The position numbers were made by a program, and so were the translations under genes. Shown here piece by piece: positions 16,407 to 26,008 of a stretch of 38,071 nucleotides of DNA; the first letter of the stretch is position 1; every line of letters starts with the position of its first letter. The notes beneath the pieces are model-generated. The model made no database searches. It was not told the DNA's origin and was given only the letters and a program-made list of their open reading frames with translations. The DNA comes from an uncultured Acidimicrobiaceae bacterium (GTDB lineage Bacteria; Actinomycetota; Acidimicrobiia; Spongiisociales; UBA5794): positions 1-38,071 of the forward strand of contig CAMYKI010000036.1 of the NCBI GenBank assembly GCA_947258985.1, in the 5' to 3' direction.

Positions 16407-16438
16407 AGAGGGGGAGGCGCGCAAGCGCCTCCCCCTCT
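16407..16438 (+). terminator. GC-rich hairpin after the binding-protein gene
   Basis: A 14-bp perfect stem (AGAGGGGGAGGCGC with its complement) is closed by a GCAA tetraloop. It begins 24 nt after the binding-protein stop. The following CTTGCTTGCCCTC is only weakly T rich, so termination is probably partial. Such hairpins in transporter operons typically stabilise the binding-protein message and reduce downstream permease expression. Confidence 0.75.
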
Positions 16439-16537
16439 TGCTTGCCCTCTCGCCATTGACGGGATGAACCATCGCCGGCGCCGATTTGGGTGCGTTCGCA
16501 TTCCGGCCGGCATGAAGCCCTAAGATCCCTGCCACGA

Positions 16538-17613
<1,076 letters not shown>

Positions 17614-17617
<4 letters not shown>

Positions 17618-18576
17618 GCAGACTCAGCCGTCGCGAGGCACTCGACAAGCTGGTGGCCGAAACCGAGTCCGCCGATCAGTTCTTCGAGAAGCCGGCCAGC
17701 CAGTGGCGCTTGGCGCTGCGCCGCTTTCGCGGCCGGAAGTCGGGCATGATCGGTCTGTTCCTGATCTCGGGACTCGTGTTGGTCGCCATCTTCGCCCCGC
17801 TCATTGCACCGTATGATCCAAACGCGGACCTGATCGGCGACGAAGACGTGCGACGCTATCAGGCGCCGTGCGTCCATCTTCTCGGGTGCCCGGAGGACCA
17901 GCCGGAACACCTCATGGGGATCGACGGCAACGTCCGGGACTACTTCTCGCGGGTCGTGTACGGTTCCCGGGTGAGCCTGACGTTGGGGTTCTTCACGGTG
18001 ACCCTGGCGCTCTTTGTAGGTGCCGGAATTGGGGCGGTCGCCGGCTACCTGGGTGGCTGGTTCGACAACATCGTCATGCGCTTCATGGACGTGATTCTGG
18101 GGTTCCCTTCGCTGCTGCTGGCGATTGCGATTGTCGCCGTCCTCGGCCCGGGTTTACGCAACGCGTTGATTGCGATCGCCATCGTCACCATGCCCGGCTA
18201 CGCCCGCGTCATGCGTGCCCAGGTTCTTGCCATCAAAGAGAGCGACTACGTCTCTGCCTCACGGGCACTGGGCAGCTCCCCCGGCCAGATACTGATACGT
18301 CGGGTCATCCCGAACGCCATGACTCCGTTGGTGGTGCTCGCCACGCTCGGCGTCGCTACCGCGATTCTGGAGGCGGCAGGGTTGTCGTTCCTCGGCCTGG
18401 GAGCCCAGCCCCCGCTGGCGGAATGGGGGTCGATGCTGGCTACGTATCGCAACCAGGTCTTCACCGCTCCGCACCTCGTCTTCTACCCGGGCCTCGCCAT
18501 CATGATCACTGTGCTCGGTTTCAACCTCATGGGCGACGGTATGCGCGACGCCCTCGATCCCTCCCTCAACCGATGA
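17614..18576 (+). CDS. Peptide ABC transporter permease, DppC-type
   Basis: This 320-residue permease has the N-terminal cytoplasmic segment and first helix (FRGRKSGMIGLFLISGLVLV) of the DppC/OppC group, then HLMGIDGNVRDYFSRVVYG, which precedes the core helices. The EAA region reads IKESDYVSASRALGSS and LEAAGLSFLGLGAQPP is diagnostic of the subfamily. It pairs with the DppB-type protein. A small extra stretch, CVHLLGCPED (about 87-96), holds two Cys residues on the outer side that might form a disulfide. It overlaps both neighbours by 4 nt (ATGA), as expected for a coupled operon. Confidence 0.9.
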
Positions 18577-19622
18577 CTGCACCGGCACCCACCAACGGCG
18601 ACCTCGGCGACGCAGCCGGCACCGAAACGGCTGAGCGGCTGCTCGACATAAAGGGCCTGAAGACGCACTTCGACACTCGCGATGGTGTTGTCCGTGCGGT
18701 AGATGCCGTGGACATCCACGTCGACCGCGGAGAGGTGCTGGGCATCGTCGGGGAATCAGGTTGCGGAAAATCCGTAACGGCGCTTTCGGTAATGGGCTTG
18801 ATCGCCCATCCGGGCGAGATAGTTGCCGGCGAGATCCTCTTCGGCGGTGAGGACATCGCCAAGATGAAGAAGTCGGAGGTCAGGAAGCTTCGTGGCGAGC
18901 ATATCTCGATGATCTTCCAGCAGCCCGCCGGTGCGCTCAACCCCGTATACCGGGCCGGGGCGCAGATCAAGGAAGTCTTCGAGCTGCACCGTGATTGGTC
19001 GAAGAATGTCGAGCAAGAAAAGGTGACCGAGATGCTCGCCAAGGTGGGCATCCCTGATCCCGAAACTAGGGCCAGGGCGTATCCGCACGAGTTGTCCGGT
19101 GGGATGGCGCAGCGGATCATGATTGCGATGGCGCTCGCCTGCGAGCCGGAGCTCCTAATTGCTGATGAGCCCACAACCGCATTGGACGTGACCATCCAGG
19201 CTCAGATCCTTGACCTGATCCGGGACCTCCAGGCCTCATCGAACACCGCGGTTCTGCTCATCACCCACGACCTGGGCGTTGTTGCCGAGATGGCTCACCG
19301 GGTGGCAGTGATGTACGCGGGTGAGATCGTCGAAGAATGCGATGTGCGCACCATCTTCAACGAACCGATGCATCCATATACCCAGGGTCTGATCGGTTCG
19401 ATCCCGGTGCTCGGCGTACTCAAGGACGTCCTCGACACCATCCCCGGAGTTGTACCTTCGCTGATAGACCTGCCGCCGGGATGCCGTTTCGCCTCCCGCT
19501 GTGTGGACAGGGTCCAGAACGATCTCGAGATCTGTACCAGCCAGAAACCCGAGCTACGGGAAGTGACGCCGGGTCACAATGTGCGCTGCTGGCTTTATCA
19601 GGATGGATCATCGGATGGCTGA
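18573..19622 (+). CDS. Peptide ABC transporter ATPase, DppD-type
   Basis: This protein has 349 residues from ATG at 18573, which overlaps the previous stop in ATGA. Motifs are Walker A GESGCGKSV, the Q-loop FQQPAGALNP, the signature ELSGGMAQRIMIAMAL, Walker B LLIADEPTTALDVT and the switch His in LLITHDLGVV. The C-terminal oligopeptide-ATPase extension contains PPGCRFASRC and later Cys residues, the pattern that binds a [4Fe-4S] cluster in DppD/F proteins. It powers the transporter together with the DppF-type ATPase. A 26-residue N-terminal tail rich in Ala, Thr and Glu precedes the first strand. Confidence 0.92.
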   Translation: MTAPAPTNGDLGDAAGTETAERLLDIKGLKTHFDTRDGVVRAVDAVDIHVDRGEVLGIVGESGCGKSVTALSVMGLIAHPGEIVAGEILFGGEDIAKMKKSEVRKLRGEHISMIFQQPAGALNPVYRAGAQIKEVFELHRDWSKNVEQEKVTEMLAKVGIPDPETRARAYPHELSGGMAQRIMIAMALACEPELLIADEPTTALDVTIQAQILDLIRDLQASSNTAVLLITHDLGVVAEMAHRVAVMYAGEIVEECDVRTIFNEPMHPYTQGLIGSIPVLGVLKDVLDTIPGVVPSLIDLPPGCRFASRCVDRVQNDLEICTSQKPELREVTPGHNVRCWLYQDGSSDG

Positions 19623-20631
19623 GAACCTCGTAGAGATGCGCGATTTGGTCAAGCAGTTCCCGGTCAAGGGCGGGCTCCTGCAGCGGGAGATTGCCACCGT
19701 CAACGCCGTCGCCGGGGTCGACCTCGACATCCCCAAGGGCGAAGCGATCGGTCTGGTGGGGGAGTCGGGTTGCGGCAAAACCACGTTGGGCCGGATGCTG
19801 GTGCGTCTTCTGGAACCGACCAGCGGCACCATCAAGTTTGACGGCGACGACATCACCCACGTCAAGGGGTCGAAGCTCAAGCCGTTCCGCCGCCGCATGC
19901 AGTTCATCTTCCAGGACCCCTACGGCTCGCTTGACCCGCGCACCCAGGTGGGTGATTCCATTGCTGAGGGTCTCCGGCTGCATGGGGTCGACAGCAAGGA
20001 CGAGCGGCACCAGCGGGTGACCAAGATGCTGGAGCTGGTCGGTCTTCGTGGGGCCCACGCCGGTCGCTATCCGCACGAGTTCTCCGGCGGTCAGCGGCAG
20101 CGTATAGGCATCGCCAGGGCGTTGGTGCTGAACCCGGACCTCGTCGTAGCGGACGAGCCCGTCTCGGCTCTGGACGTTTCGGTCCAGGCCCAGGTACTCA
20201 ACTTGCTCAAGGACTTGCAGTCGGAACTGAACCTGACCCTGCTGTTTGTCGCTCACAACCTTGGTGTGGTTGAGCACATCTCCGACAAAGTTGCGGTGAT
20301 GTACCTGGGGCGGATAGTCGAGATGACCGACCGTGAATCGTTGTATCGCCAACCGCTCCACCCGTATACGGAGGCGCTGCTGTCGGCGATTCCGATTCCG
20401 GACCCGGATCGTCCCAAAAATCGGCAGATTCTCGACGGTGAGATTCCCTCGCCGTTGAACCCCCCGGCGGGGTGCCACTTCCATCCGCGATGCCCAATCG
20501 CCCAGGAAGGCATCTGTGATGTCGACGTGCCCCGGCTGGCTGCCGCTGACGACAACGGCGACCATCTTGCGGCATGCCATCTCCGCACCGGCGACCATCA
20601 GCACCTCAACCGGAAGATCTACACTGACTGA
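19615..20631 (+). CDS. Peptide ABC transporter ATPase, DppF-type
   Basis: This ATPase of 338 residues carries Walker A GESGCGKTT, FIFQDPYGSLDPR (the characteristic Q-loop of DppF/OppF), signature EFSGGQRQRIGIARAL, Walker B LVVADEPVSALDVS and LFVAHNLGVV. The C-terminal PPAGCHFHPRC extension is the oligopeptide-type Cys motif. I chose ATG at 19615, overlapping the DppD stop by 8 nt, with AGGATGG about 10 nt upstream; ATG at 19603 is the alternative. The last 25 residues after the final Cys (HLRTGDHQHLNRK) are unusually His-rich and may be non-essential. It completes a five-gene uptake system. Confidence 0.92.
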   Translation: MAENLVEMRDLVKQFPVKGGLLQREIATVNAVAGVDLDIPKGEAIGLVGESGCGKTTLGRMLVRLLEPTSGTIKFDGDDITHVKGSKLKPFRRRMQFIFQDPYGSLDPRTQVGDSIAEGLRLHGVDSKDERHQRVTKMLELVGLRGAHAGRYPHEFSGGQRQRIGIARALVLNPDLVVADEPVSALDVSVQAQVLNLLKDLQSELNLTLLFVAHNLGVVEHISDKVAVMYLGRIVEMTDRESLYRQPLHPYTEALLSAIPIPDPDRPKNRQILDGEIPSPLNPPAGCHFHPRCPIAQEGICDVDVPRLAAADDNGDHLAACHLRTGDHQHLNRKIYTD

Positions 20632-20718
20632 CGGTCTATCTATTCCTGCGTTGGTCCTGCCGGTATTCCGGCACGCGCAACGCAAGAACAGAGAAGTTCG
20701 CCGGGTAGCATCGTCGGC

Positions 20719-21552
20719 ATGAATCTCCCCATCTCCTTTCTGTCCGATTTTGGCCGTGATGATGAATTTGTCGGGGTCGTCCACGGGGTCATCGCCCGCA
20801 TCGCACCCGAGGTGAGAGTCATCGACGTCGGCCACGAGTTTGCTCAGGGTGACATCCGGAGCGGGGCGCTCGCTCTGACGCGAGCCATTCAGTACCTCCC
20901 GCAAGGGGTGGCGCTTGCGGTCGTCGATCCCGGCGTCGGCACCGAGCGGAAAGCCATTGCCGCTCGAACTGAGTGGGGCACCCTCATCGGGCCCGACAAC
21001 GGCCTGCTGGCTCCGGCCGTTGCGATGGTGGGGGGTGCCGACAAGATCGTTTCGATCGAAAACCCGGAAGTGATGCTTCCGGCGCCGGGCGCCACGTTCC
21101 ACGGCCGCGATCTGTTCGGGCCGGCGGCAGCGGTCATTGCATCGGGCCAAGCCCATATCGATGACCTGGGCCCAGAGGTTGCTCTCGACTCAGTTCTTCC
21201 CCTGATGCTGCCGCTCGTCGAACACACTGAGAACGCCGTGGTTGGCGAGGTCCTCTGGGTCGACCATTTCGGGAACGCCCAACTCAATATCTCGCCCGAG
21301 GACCTACAACTCGTCGGGGTGGGTCCCGGCACCGAGATCGTGCTCAAGATAGGGTCCTCCGAGTTTCCCATCGATTGGGTGGATGCCTACGGCAACGTCG
21401 ATGACGGGGAGGGTTTGCTCCACATCGACAGCTACGGGCAGATAGCAGTGGCGGTGCGCAACGGGAGTGCGGTGGAGTCGTATCCGCTCGATGCCGGGAC
21501 TGCGGTGACGGTCCGCAGCGGCAAGCCGGGCCTGCACATTGCCGGCGCCTAG
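20719..21552 (+). CDS. DUF62 SAM hydrolase (SAM hydroxide adenosyltransferase)
   Basis: This 277-residue protein shows the full DUF62 pattern: LSDFGRDDEFVGVVHG at the N terminus, VVDPGVGTERKAIAA, IGPDNGLLAPA, ATFHGRDLFGPAAAVIA and VDHFGNAQLNI. The family shares its fold with fluorinase and chlorinase. However, most members use an Asp-Arg-His-activated water to split S-adenosylmethionine into adenosine and methionine. I see no insertion typical of the halogenases, so hydrolysis is the likely activity. No clear Shine-Dalgarno sequence precedes the ATG. The stop codon overlaps antisense with a possible small ORF. Confidence 0.85.
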   Translation: MNLPISFLSDFGRDDEFVGVVHGVIARIAPEVRVIDVGHEFAQGDIRSGALALTRAIQYLPQGVALAVVDPGVGTERKAIAARTEWGTLIGPDNGLLAPAVAMVGGADKIVSIENPEVMLPAPGATFHGRDLFGPAAAVIASGQAHIDDLGPEVALDSVLPLMLPLVEHTENAVVGEVLWVDHFGNAQLNISPEDLQLVGVGPGTEIVLKIGSSEFPIDWVDAYGNVDDGEGLLHIDSYGQIAVAVRNGSAVESYPLDAGTAVTVRSGKPGLHIAGA

Positions 21553-21635
21553 AAGCTGCGCAGAAGCCAGATCAGGGATGATCCCATGATGAGTACTAGG
21601 AGGCCGATGATGACGGCTGCGGTTCCGGGTCGCAT
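21549..21635 (-). CDS. Possible 28-residue single-helix membrane peptide
   Basis: The frame MRPGTAAVIIGLLVLIMGS continues to WLLRSF and would encode one transmembrane helix with basic ends. It fills the gap between the SAM hydrolase and the glutaredoxin gene, and its stop overlaps the hydrolase stop antisense (CTAG). There is no Shine-Dalgarno sequence, and its start lies 16 nt from the divergent glutaredoxin start. Its composition fits a real small membrane protein, but length alone gives weak support. Confidence 0.35.
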   Translation of the reverse strand: MRPGTAAVIIGLLVLIMGSSLIWLLRSF

Positions 21636-21650
21636 AGGGGCGCAACGATA

Positions 21651-21905
21651 GTGCGCCGTAGTTCGCTGCTGTTCCTGACCCGGCCCGGATGCGGCTTGTG
21701 CGATGAAGCGCTCCCGGTTGTCGAACAGGCGGCACGGTGGTTGCGGGTAGAACTGGTGGCTGTCGATATTGCAGCAGAGCCCGATCTCGAAGCGCACTAT
21801 CACCTGCGCATCCCCGTGCTCCTCAGTCACGAACACAAGGTTCTCGCAGAAGGCAGAATCGGCCGTTGCCAAGCCTGGCTGTCCGCAATCCGCGCCAGGT
21901 TCTAG
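21651..21905 (+). CDS. Glutaredoxin-like (DUF836) protein
   Basis: This 84-residue thioredoxin-fold protein has the redox motif C-G-L-C in LTRPGCGLCDEA (Cys14 and Cys17) and the cis-Pro in HLRIPVLL. These are the marks of the DUF836 glutaredoxin family. It probably acts in disulfide or mixed-thiol exchange in the cytoplasm. It starts with GTG and has no strong ribosome-binding site. It lies 65 nt upstream of rex on the same strand, an arrangement common in actinobacteria, which supports a redox role and the reading of both genes. Confidence 0.75.
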   Translation: MRRSSLLFLTRPGCGLCDEALPVVEQAARWLRVELVAVDIAAEPDLEAHYHLRIPVLLSHEHKVLAEGRIGRCQAWLSAIRARF

Positions 21906-21970
21906 CCGGATGAACCACTCTGGTTTCCGGGGAGATTTGGGCCCTATCTCGCACCACTAATCTCGCGTTT

Positions 21971-22588
21971 GTGAAAGGTTCTATCCCGGCTGCGACGGTT
22001 GCCCGATTGCCTCTGTACCTGCGTTGTCTGGGCGAGATGGCGGCGGGGCAGGACACCTGTTCATCCGAGCAGTTGGCCGACGGTGCCGGGGTGAACCCGG
22101 CGCAGGTGCGCAAGGATCTTTCGTTCATCGACCCTCCCGGTGTCCGTGGCGTCGGCTACGACGTTGCCGAGTTGCAGGCCTTGCTGCGGCGCGAGCTGGG
22201 ACTCACCAGGCCATACCGCGTAGCGATCGCGGGAGCCGGGAATCTGGGTAGCGCCCTGACGATGTACCCCGGCTTCAACGAGTCCGGCTTCGAAGTAGTT
22301 GCCCTTTTTGACACCGACAAGACCAAGATTGGGACGACGATCAACGCCTTGCTGGTTGAGCCTTTCGACAAGATCAGGGGAATCGTGGCGGCCAAGTCGG
22401 TCTCAATCGGGATCATTGCAACCCCCGCTGGTGCGGCTCAGGAGGTCGCCGATCGGTTTGTTGAGGCGGGTGTCCGGTCAATCCTCAATTTTGCGCCCGC
22501 CGTTCTCAAGCGAAGCTCCGCAGTCGAGGTAAAGAGGGTCGACCTGACCAGCGAGCTCCAGATCCTGGCCTACCACCAGAACCAGTAG
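21971..22588 (+). CDS. rex: Rex redox-sensing transcriptional repressor
   Basis: This 205-residue protein has a Rex winged helix (IPAATVARLPLYLRCLGEM, VNPAQVRKDLSFI, GVRGVGYDV) and a Rossmann domain with AIAGAGNLGSAL. The characteristic VALFDTDKTKIG, GIIATPAGAAQEVAD and ILNFAPAVL follow. Rex senses the NADH/NAD+ ratio and represses respiratory and fermentative genes when NAD+ is high, so the bc-type and oxidase-like operons nearby are natural candidate targets. I found no full TTGTGAA-n4-TTCACAA operator upstream of them. The start GTG lies within TTTGTGAAAGG, a half site. Its stop is 2 bp from the convergent PLP-enzyme stop. The usual downstream hemA is missing. Confidence 0.92.
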   Translation: MKGSIPAATVARLPLYLRCLGEMAAGQDTCSSEQLADGAGVNPAQVRKDLSFIDPPGVRGVGYDVAELQALLRRELGLTRPYRVAIAGAGNLGSALTMYPGFNESGFEVVALFDTDKTKIGTTINALLVEPFDKIRGIVAAKSVSIGIIATPAGAAQEVADRFVEAGVRSILNFAPAVLKRSSAVEVKRVDLTSELQILAYHQNQ

Positions 22589-22590
22589 CG

Positions 22591-23820
22591 CTACGACTCG
22601 AGGGCGTTCGCCAGGTCGCCGATTATGTCCTCGGCATCTTCCAGGCCGACGGAGATGCGAATCAGCCCGTCGGTTATGCCCGAGGCCGCCCGCTCTTCCG
22701 GCGGGACCACCCTATGGGTCATCGACGCCGGGTGCTCGACCAGAGTGTCTACGTTGCCAAGGCTCACTGCCAGGGCACAGATCTGAAGTTTGTCGAGGAA
22801 GTTCGTGGCGGCGTCGTAGCTGCCCAGATCGAAGGCAAGCATCGCTCCCGCAGCCGCCATCTGGCGCCGGGCAATCTCATGCTGGGGGTGCGACGAAAGG
22901 CCGGGGTAGTGGGTGGCTGCAACGCTCGGATGATCTTCGAGGAAAGTCGCTACCTTCATTGCGGTGGCGCAGTGACGCTCCATGCGGAGAGGCAGCGTTT
23001 TCAAACCGAGGTTGGTCAGCCAGCAGTCGATGGCGCTCGGTACTCCGCCGGTGAATCGCATTAGGGCGGAGATCTCGGTGTCCATGAAGTCTCGATCGGT
23101 GCTGACGACGGCGCCTCCGATGACGGTTCCGTGGCCATTGATGTACTTCGTTGTGCTGTGCACCACGACGTCGGCGCCCAATTGGAGCGGTCGTTGCAGC
23201 ACCGGGGTAGCGAATGTGTTGTCGACAATGAGCCGGGCGCCGTGGGCGTGGGCTATGTCGGCGGTGACCTCTATGTCGATGACCCGCAGAGTCGGGTTCG
23301 CTGGAGTCTCCAGGTACACCACCGATGTGTTCGGGTTCATCTCCAGCTGCTGCTCGAGTTCCTCAGGATCCAGCCAGGGAATGCGGTGGTTGGTTATCCC
23401 GTATTCGGGGAGTACGTCGGAGATGAGGTGATCTGCCGAGCCGTAGAGCACCTGCTGGGTGAGGATGTGGTTCCCGGCCTTTGCGGACCCCATGAGGGCG
23501 GCGCTGATTGCGGCCATCCCCGATGCGAAGATCTCGGCGGTGGCACCGTCTTCTGCCGTTCCGGCACCGTGGTTCTCCAATGCGGCCAGTTTTGTGGCAA
23601 GGGCGGCGCGGGAGGGATTGCCCGCCCGGGAGTAGATGAGGGCCTGAGTCTTGCCCGCGGTCCAGTCCTCGACCGCGGTCATATCGGCGAATGTGAACGT
23701 CGACGTCTGGTAGATCGGTGCGATATGGGCGCCGGACGGATCGTGGATCTCGCCGGCATGGATCGCCTGCGTCGCCATGCCTTGCTGTCGACCTGTCTGG
23801 CCGGCCTCTCGGTCACCCAT
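22591..23820 (-). CDS. Cys/Met-metabolism PLP enzyme (gamma-synthase/lyase family)
   Basis: This protein has 409 residues from ATG at 23820, which has GGGAGG at a good distance upstream. Family motifs are PIYQTSTF, YSRAGNPSRAALATKLAALE, FASGMAAISAALM, the cofactor-binding Tyr and Asp in LYGSADHL and VDNTFATP, and the PLP lysine in VVVHSTTKYINGHG. The last part (SLGNVDTLVEHPASMTHR) is typical of this fold. The group covers cystathionine gamma-synthase and lyase, methionine gamma-lyase and O-acetylhomoserine sulfhydrylase, which I cannot separate by eye. It lies downstream of the respiratory operon on the same strand and converges on rex. Confidence 0.88.
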   Translation of the reverse strand: MGDREAGQTGRQQGMATQAIHAGEIHDPSGAHIAPIYQTSTFTFADMTAVEDWTAGKTQALIYSRAGNPSRAALATKLAALENHGAGTAEDGATAEIFASGMAAISAALMGSAKAGNHILTQQVLYGSADHLISDVLPEYGITNHRIPWLDPEELEQQLEMNPNTSVVYLETPANPTLRVIDIEVTADIAHAHGARLIVDNTFATPVLQRPLQLGADVVVHSTTKYINGHGTVIGGAVVSTDRDFMDTEISALMRFTGGVPSAIDCWLTNLGLKTLPLRMERHCATAMKVATFLEDHPSVAATHYPGLSSHPQHEIARRQMAAAGAMLAFDLGSYDAATNFLDKLQICALAVSLGNVDTLVEHPASMTHRVVPPEERAASGITDGLIRISVGLEDAEDIIGDLANALES

Positions 23821-23891
23821 TTGAGCCTCCCTTTCGCTTCTCGCACACACGTCAGCCGACATCGACGCAGGGGTGAAGGGAGTCGCTCGGT

Positions 23892-24407
23892 CTAGACCTC
23901 GGGCTGTTCCTTCTCGTAACGATCGAGGGCGGCAACGAACATCAGGAAAAGGATCAGGGACGCCAGGGTCAACGCAATCGATGGTATCCGGATCTGAAAT
24001 GCGTTGAGGCCCTGCAGGTTGGCCGGGCGAAGACCACGTGGCGCGTAAACAACAAACAGCATCGAGCCGACGACCAGCCAGCCGAACGTGGCGGCGCCGG
24101 TGACGAGAAACGCCAGGCGTTTTCCGAGGTCGGTATAGAGGATCAGATAGCCGCTGCCGATGAACGCAACGATGGAGATGATCGTGATTGCTATGCCCCG
24201 AAGCGCAATCGCCGTGCTGGTGAGGTCCCCGTTGTCGTCCTTTTGCCCGAGGGTGGCGTCGAAGAGTGCGGCGAAGACGGAACGAACGGCGGGGACGAAG
24301 ACCGCAACGGCAAGAATCGCCGCGACGATTCCCATCCATTCGAGGGTGCTGATACCGCTCTGATCCGAGACGATTCTGGAGCGCAGATTTCGCAGAGCAG
24401 TCATCAC
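23892..24407 (-). CDS. Membrane protein with Flp-pilin-like N terminus
   Basis: Residues 1-50 read like a Flp/Tad-type prepilin: a basic leader, then SDQSGISTLEWMGIVAAILAV with the Gly-then-hydrophobic boundary and the Glu at position +5. Instead of ending, the protein continues with three further helices (about 70-90, 98-122 and 138-160) and an acidic tail. The ATG overlaps the upstream cytochrome gene's stop in ATGA, so it belongs to the respiratory operon. The function is unknown. It might be an accessory or assembly subunit, and the pilin resemblance could be chance. Confidence 0.6.
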   Translation of the reverse strand: MMTALRNLRSRIVSDQSGISTLEWMGIVAAILAVAVFVPAVRSVFAALFDATLGQKDDNGDLTSTAIALRGIAITIISIVAFIGSGYLILYTDLGKRLAFLVTGAATFGWLVVGSMLFVVYAPRGLRPANLQGLNAFQIRIPSIALTLASLILFLMFVAALDRYEKEQPEV

Positions 24408-26008
24408 ATTGACCTCTCGTACTTGACGATCAGCTCGATGTCTTCGAGGCTGAGCATGGCGCCGAACCCAGGCATCCCGCCCACCCCGCTGAGACCGTTG
24501 ACGCCGTACTGCTCGGACGCGTTGGCGCCGTTGATGATGAAAGCGATGTGATCGGCTTCATCCGGGAACTGCACGATGGTGCGTTCGTCCGTGAGGGCCG
24601 GGGCCCAGGCTCCGGACCCGGCGGTCTGCTCAAACTCGACTCCCGCGCTGTAGCCGGCGGTATGACAGCGGGCGCAGTAGGCGTTGAAGAGGCCAACTGC
24701 CCGTTCGGCTTCGCCGCGACTGAGGCCCGTATCCGTGGCTAACTGGTCGAAGTCGACGTCCCAGGCCCGCTCCTCGAGAGCAGCTTCGAGGTAGGCAATA
24801 CCGTCTACGACGGGCGCAGCGAACTGGTCGTTGCGGTCGGTGAGCAGGGACCATTCGAGGTGCTTGGCATCGAGGTGCGAGATGAAAGCCTCAGCAGAAT
24901 CGAGATCGGGAATCGGGTTGCCGGTGGCATCGGTCATCGAGAAAGCCGAGGTTGGGGAGAAGACGATATCGAACTCGGAATCCTGCACCGTGGAGACCTC
25001 GAGAGTGGCGGGATCAACCTGCCGCTTGGTGAGGGTGTCGAACGCGAGTTCAGCGAGGGCGGCGAGAGCCGGCTCAACGTCGTCGGTGAGGCCGTCCCTG
25101 TCGGCGTCGGGGCCCTCTTCATCGCAGGTCGTGCCTACCAGCGCCGCCGACTCATCGGTGCACGTACCGCTACCTCCGAGCAGGGCATCGATGTCGTCCG
25201 GCATACTGCGGATGGCGGAGAACTGAGCAGGACCGTCGACGATGTCCTGAAGCTTGGCTTCTTCGATCGCGATGCGCGCTTCGATGGCAGTTTCGGCGCC
25301 GCGGATTCTGTCGAGGGCGGCGAGTACTGCGTCGTCTGCTTGCGAGAATGCCTCGAGCTGGGTGACTTGCAGACTCTGGAGGTAGACGATGACCTGGTCC
25401 ACTTCCTGTACGGTCATGGCCCCGCCACCCTCGAGCCCGCTGGCGGGCATCGGGCTCCCTGAACGCCCATTGACGATCCAATGCCGGACCTCTTCCTCGC
25501 TGTACCGGAACAAGACATCGTTGATGCCGGGGGCGGACCAGTTGGCTGTGAGCCCGGATCGCTCTTCAACGATCGCGGCAACGCCTCCGCTCCCGTCCGG
25601 CCCGTGGCAGGCGCCACACTCGAATTTGACCCACCACTCCTCGCCAAAGTGCTCGTAATCCTCCTGGATCTCCTCAGCGGCTGCTTCCTGTCTGCCGGCT
25701 TCGTTCATGAAGTAGATGGGCATGATTATGGCGAGCACGGCGGCAGAGATGACGGCGGCCGTGAGCACTCTGGTCAGCCGGTCGTTCTCTAGCCGCTCGT
25801 TGTCCATGAAGAACTCTTGATTTGGGGCAGGTTGCTCAGGGGCTCGTGTGCGCCGGCGGCTGTTGATGATCAGATATCCGATCCAGACCAGGAATACCCC
25901 GACCACGACGGTCAGGACGACACTGCCCAAGCCGACGTTGCTTGGTCCCGCCGGAGTGCTGCTCTCAGCGGTTGCGACTATCGGGAGCAGGGATGCGATC
26001 AAAGACAC
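24404..26008 (-). CDS. Membrane-anchored diheme cytochrome c
   Basis: This 534-residue protein has two helices (about residues 26-48 and 82-101) and two heme c sites, CGACH (131-135) and CARCH (445-449). Candidate axial Met residues lie in GSPMPA (187) and GGMPGFG. Between the hemes is a long helical region and a calcium-loop-like DADRDGLTDD (301-310). It overlaps the Rieske gene by 10 nt, so it is probably the cytochrome c subunit of the quinol-oxidising complex, as the diheme QcrC is in actinobacteria. It is about twice as long as QcrC, and its hemes are 310 residues apart rather than in adjacent domains. It may pass electrons to the divergently encoded c-type proteins. Confidence 0.83.
   Translation of the reverse strand: MSLIASLLPIVATAESSTPAGPSNVGLGSVVLTVVVGVFLVWIGYLIINSRRRTRAPEQPAPNQEFFMDNERLENDRLTRVLTAAVISAAVLAIIMPIYFMNEAGRQEAAAEEIQEDYEHFGEEWWVKFECGACHGPDGSGGVAAIVEERSGLTANWSAPGINDVLFRYSEEEVRHWIVNGRSGSPMPASGLEGGGAMTVQEVDQVIVYLQSLQVTQLEAFSQADDAVLAALDRIRGAETAIEARIAIEEAKLQDIVDGPAQFSAIRSMPDDIDALLGGSGTCTDESAALVGTTCDEEGPDADRDGLTDDVEPALAALAELAFDTLTKRQVDPATLEVSTVQDSEFDIVFSPTSAFSMTDATGNPIPDLDSAEAFISHLDAKHLEWSLLTDRNDQFAAPVVDGIAYLEAALEERAWDVDFDQLATDTGLSRGEAERAVGLFNAYCARCHTAGYSAGVEFEQTAGSGAWAPALTDERTIVQFPDEADHIAFIINGANASEQYGVNGLSGVGGMPGFGAMLSLEDIELIVKYERSM

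Noticed and set aside
19420-21156. 578-codon minus-strand frame
   Set aside because: It is antisense to the two transporter ATPases and the SAM hydrolase, all of which have strong motifs on the plus strand.
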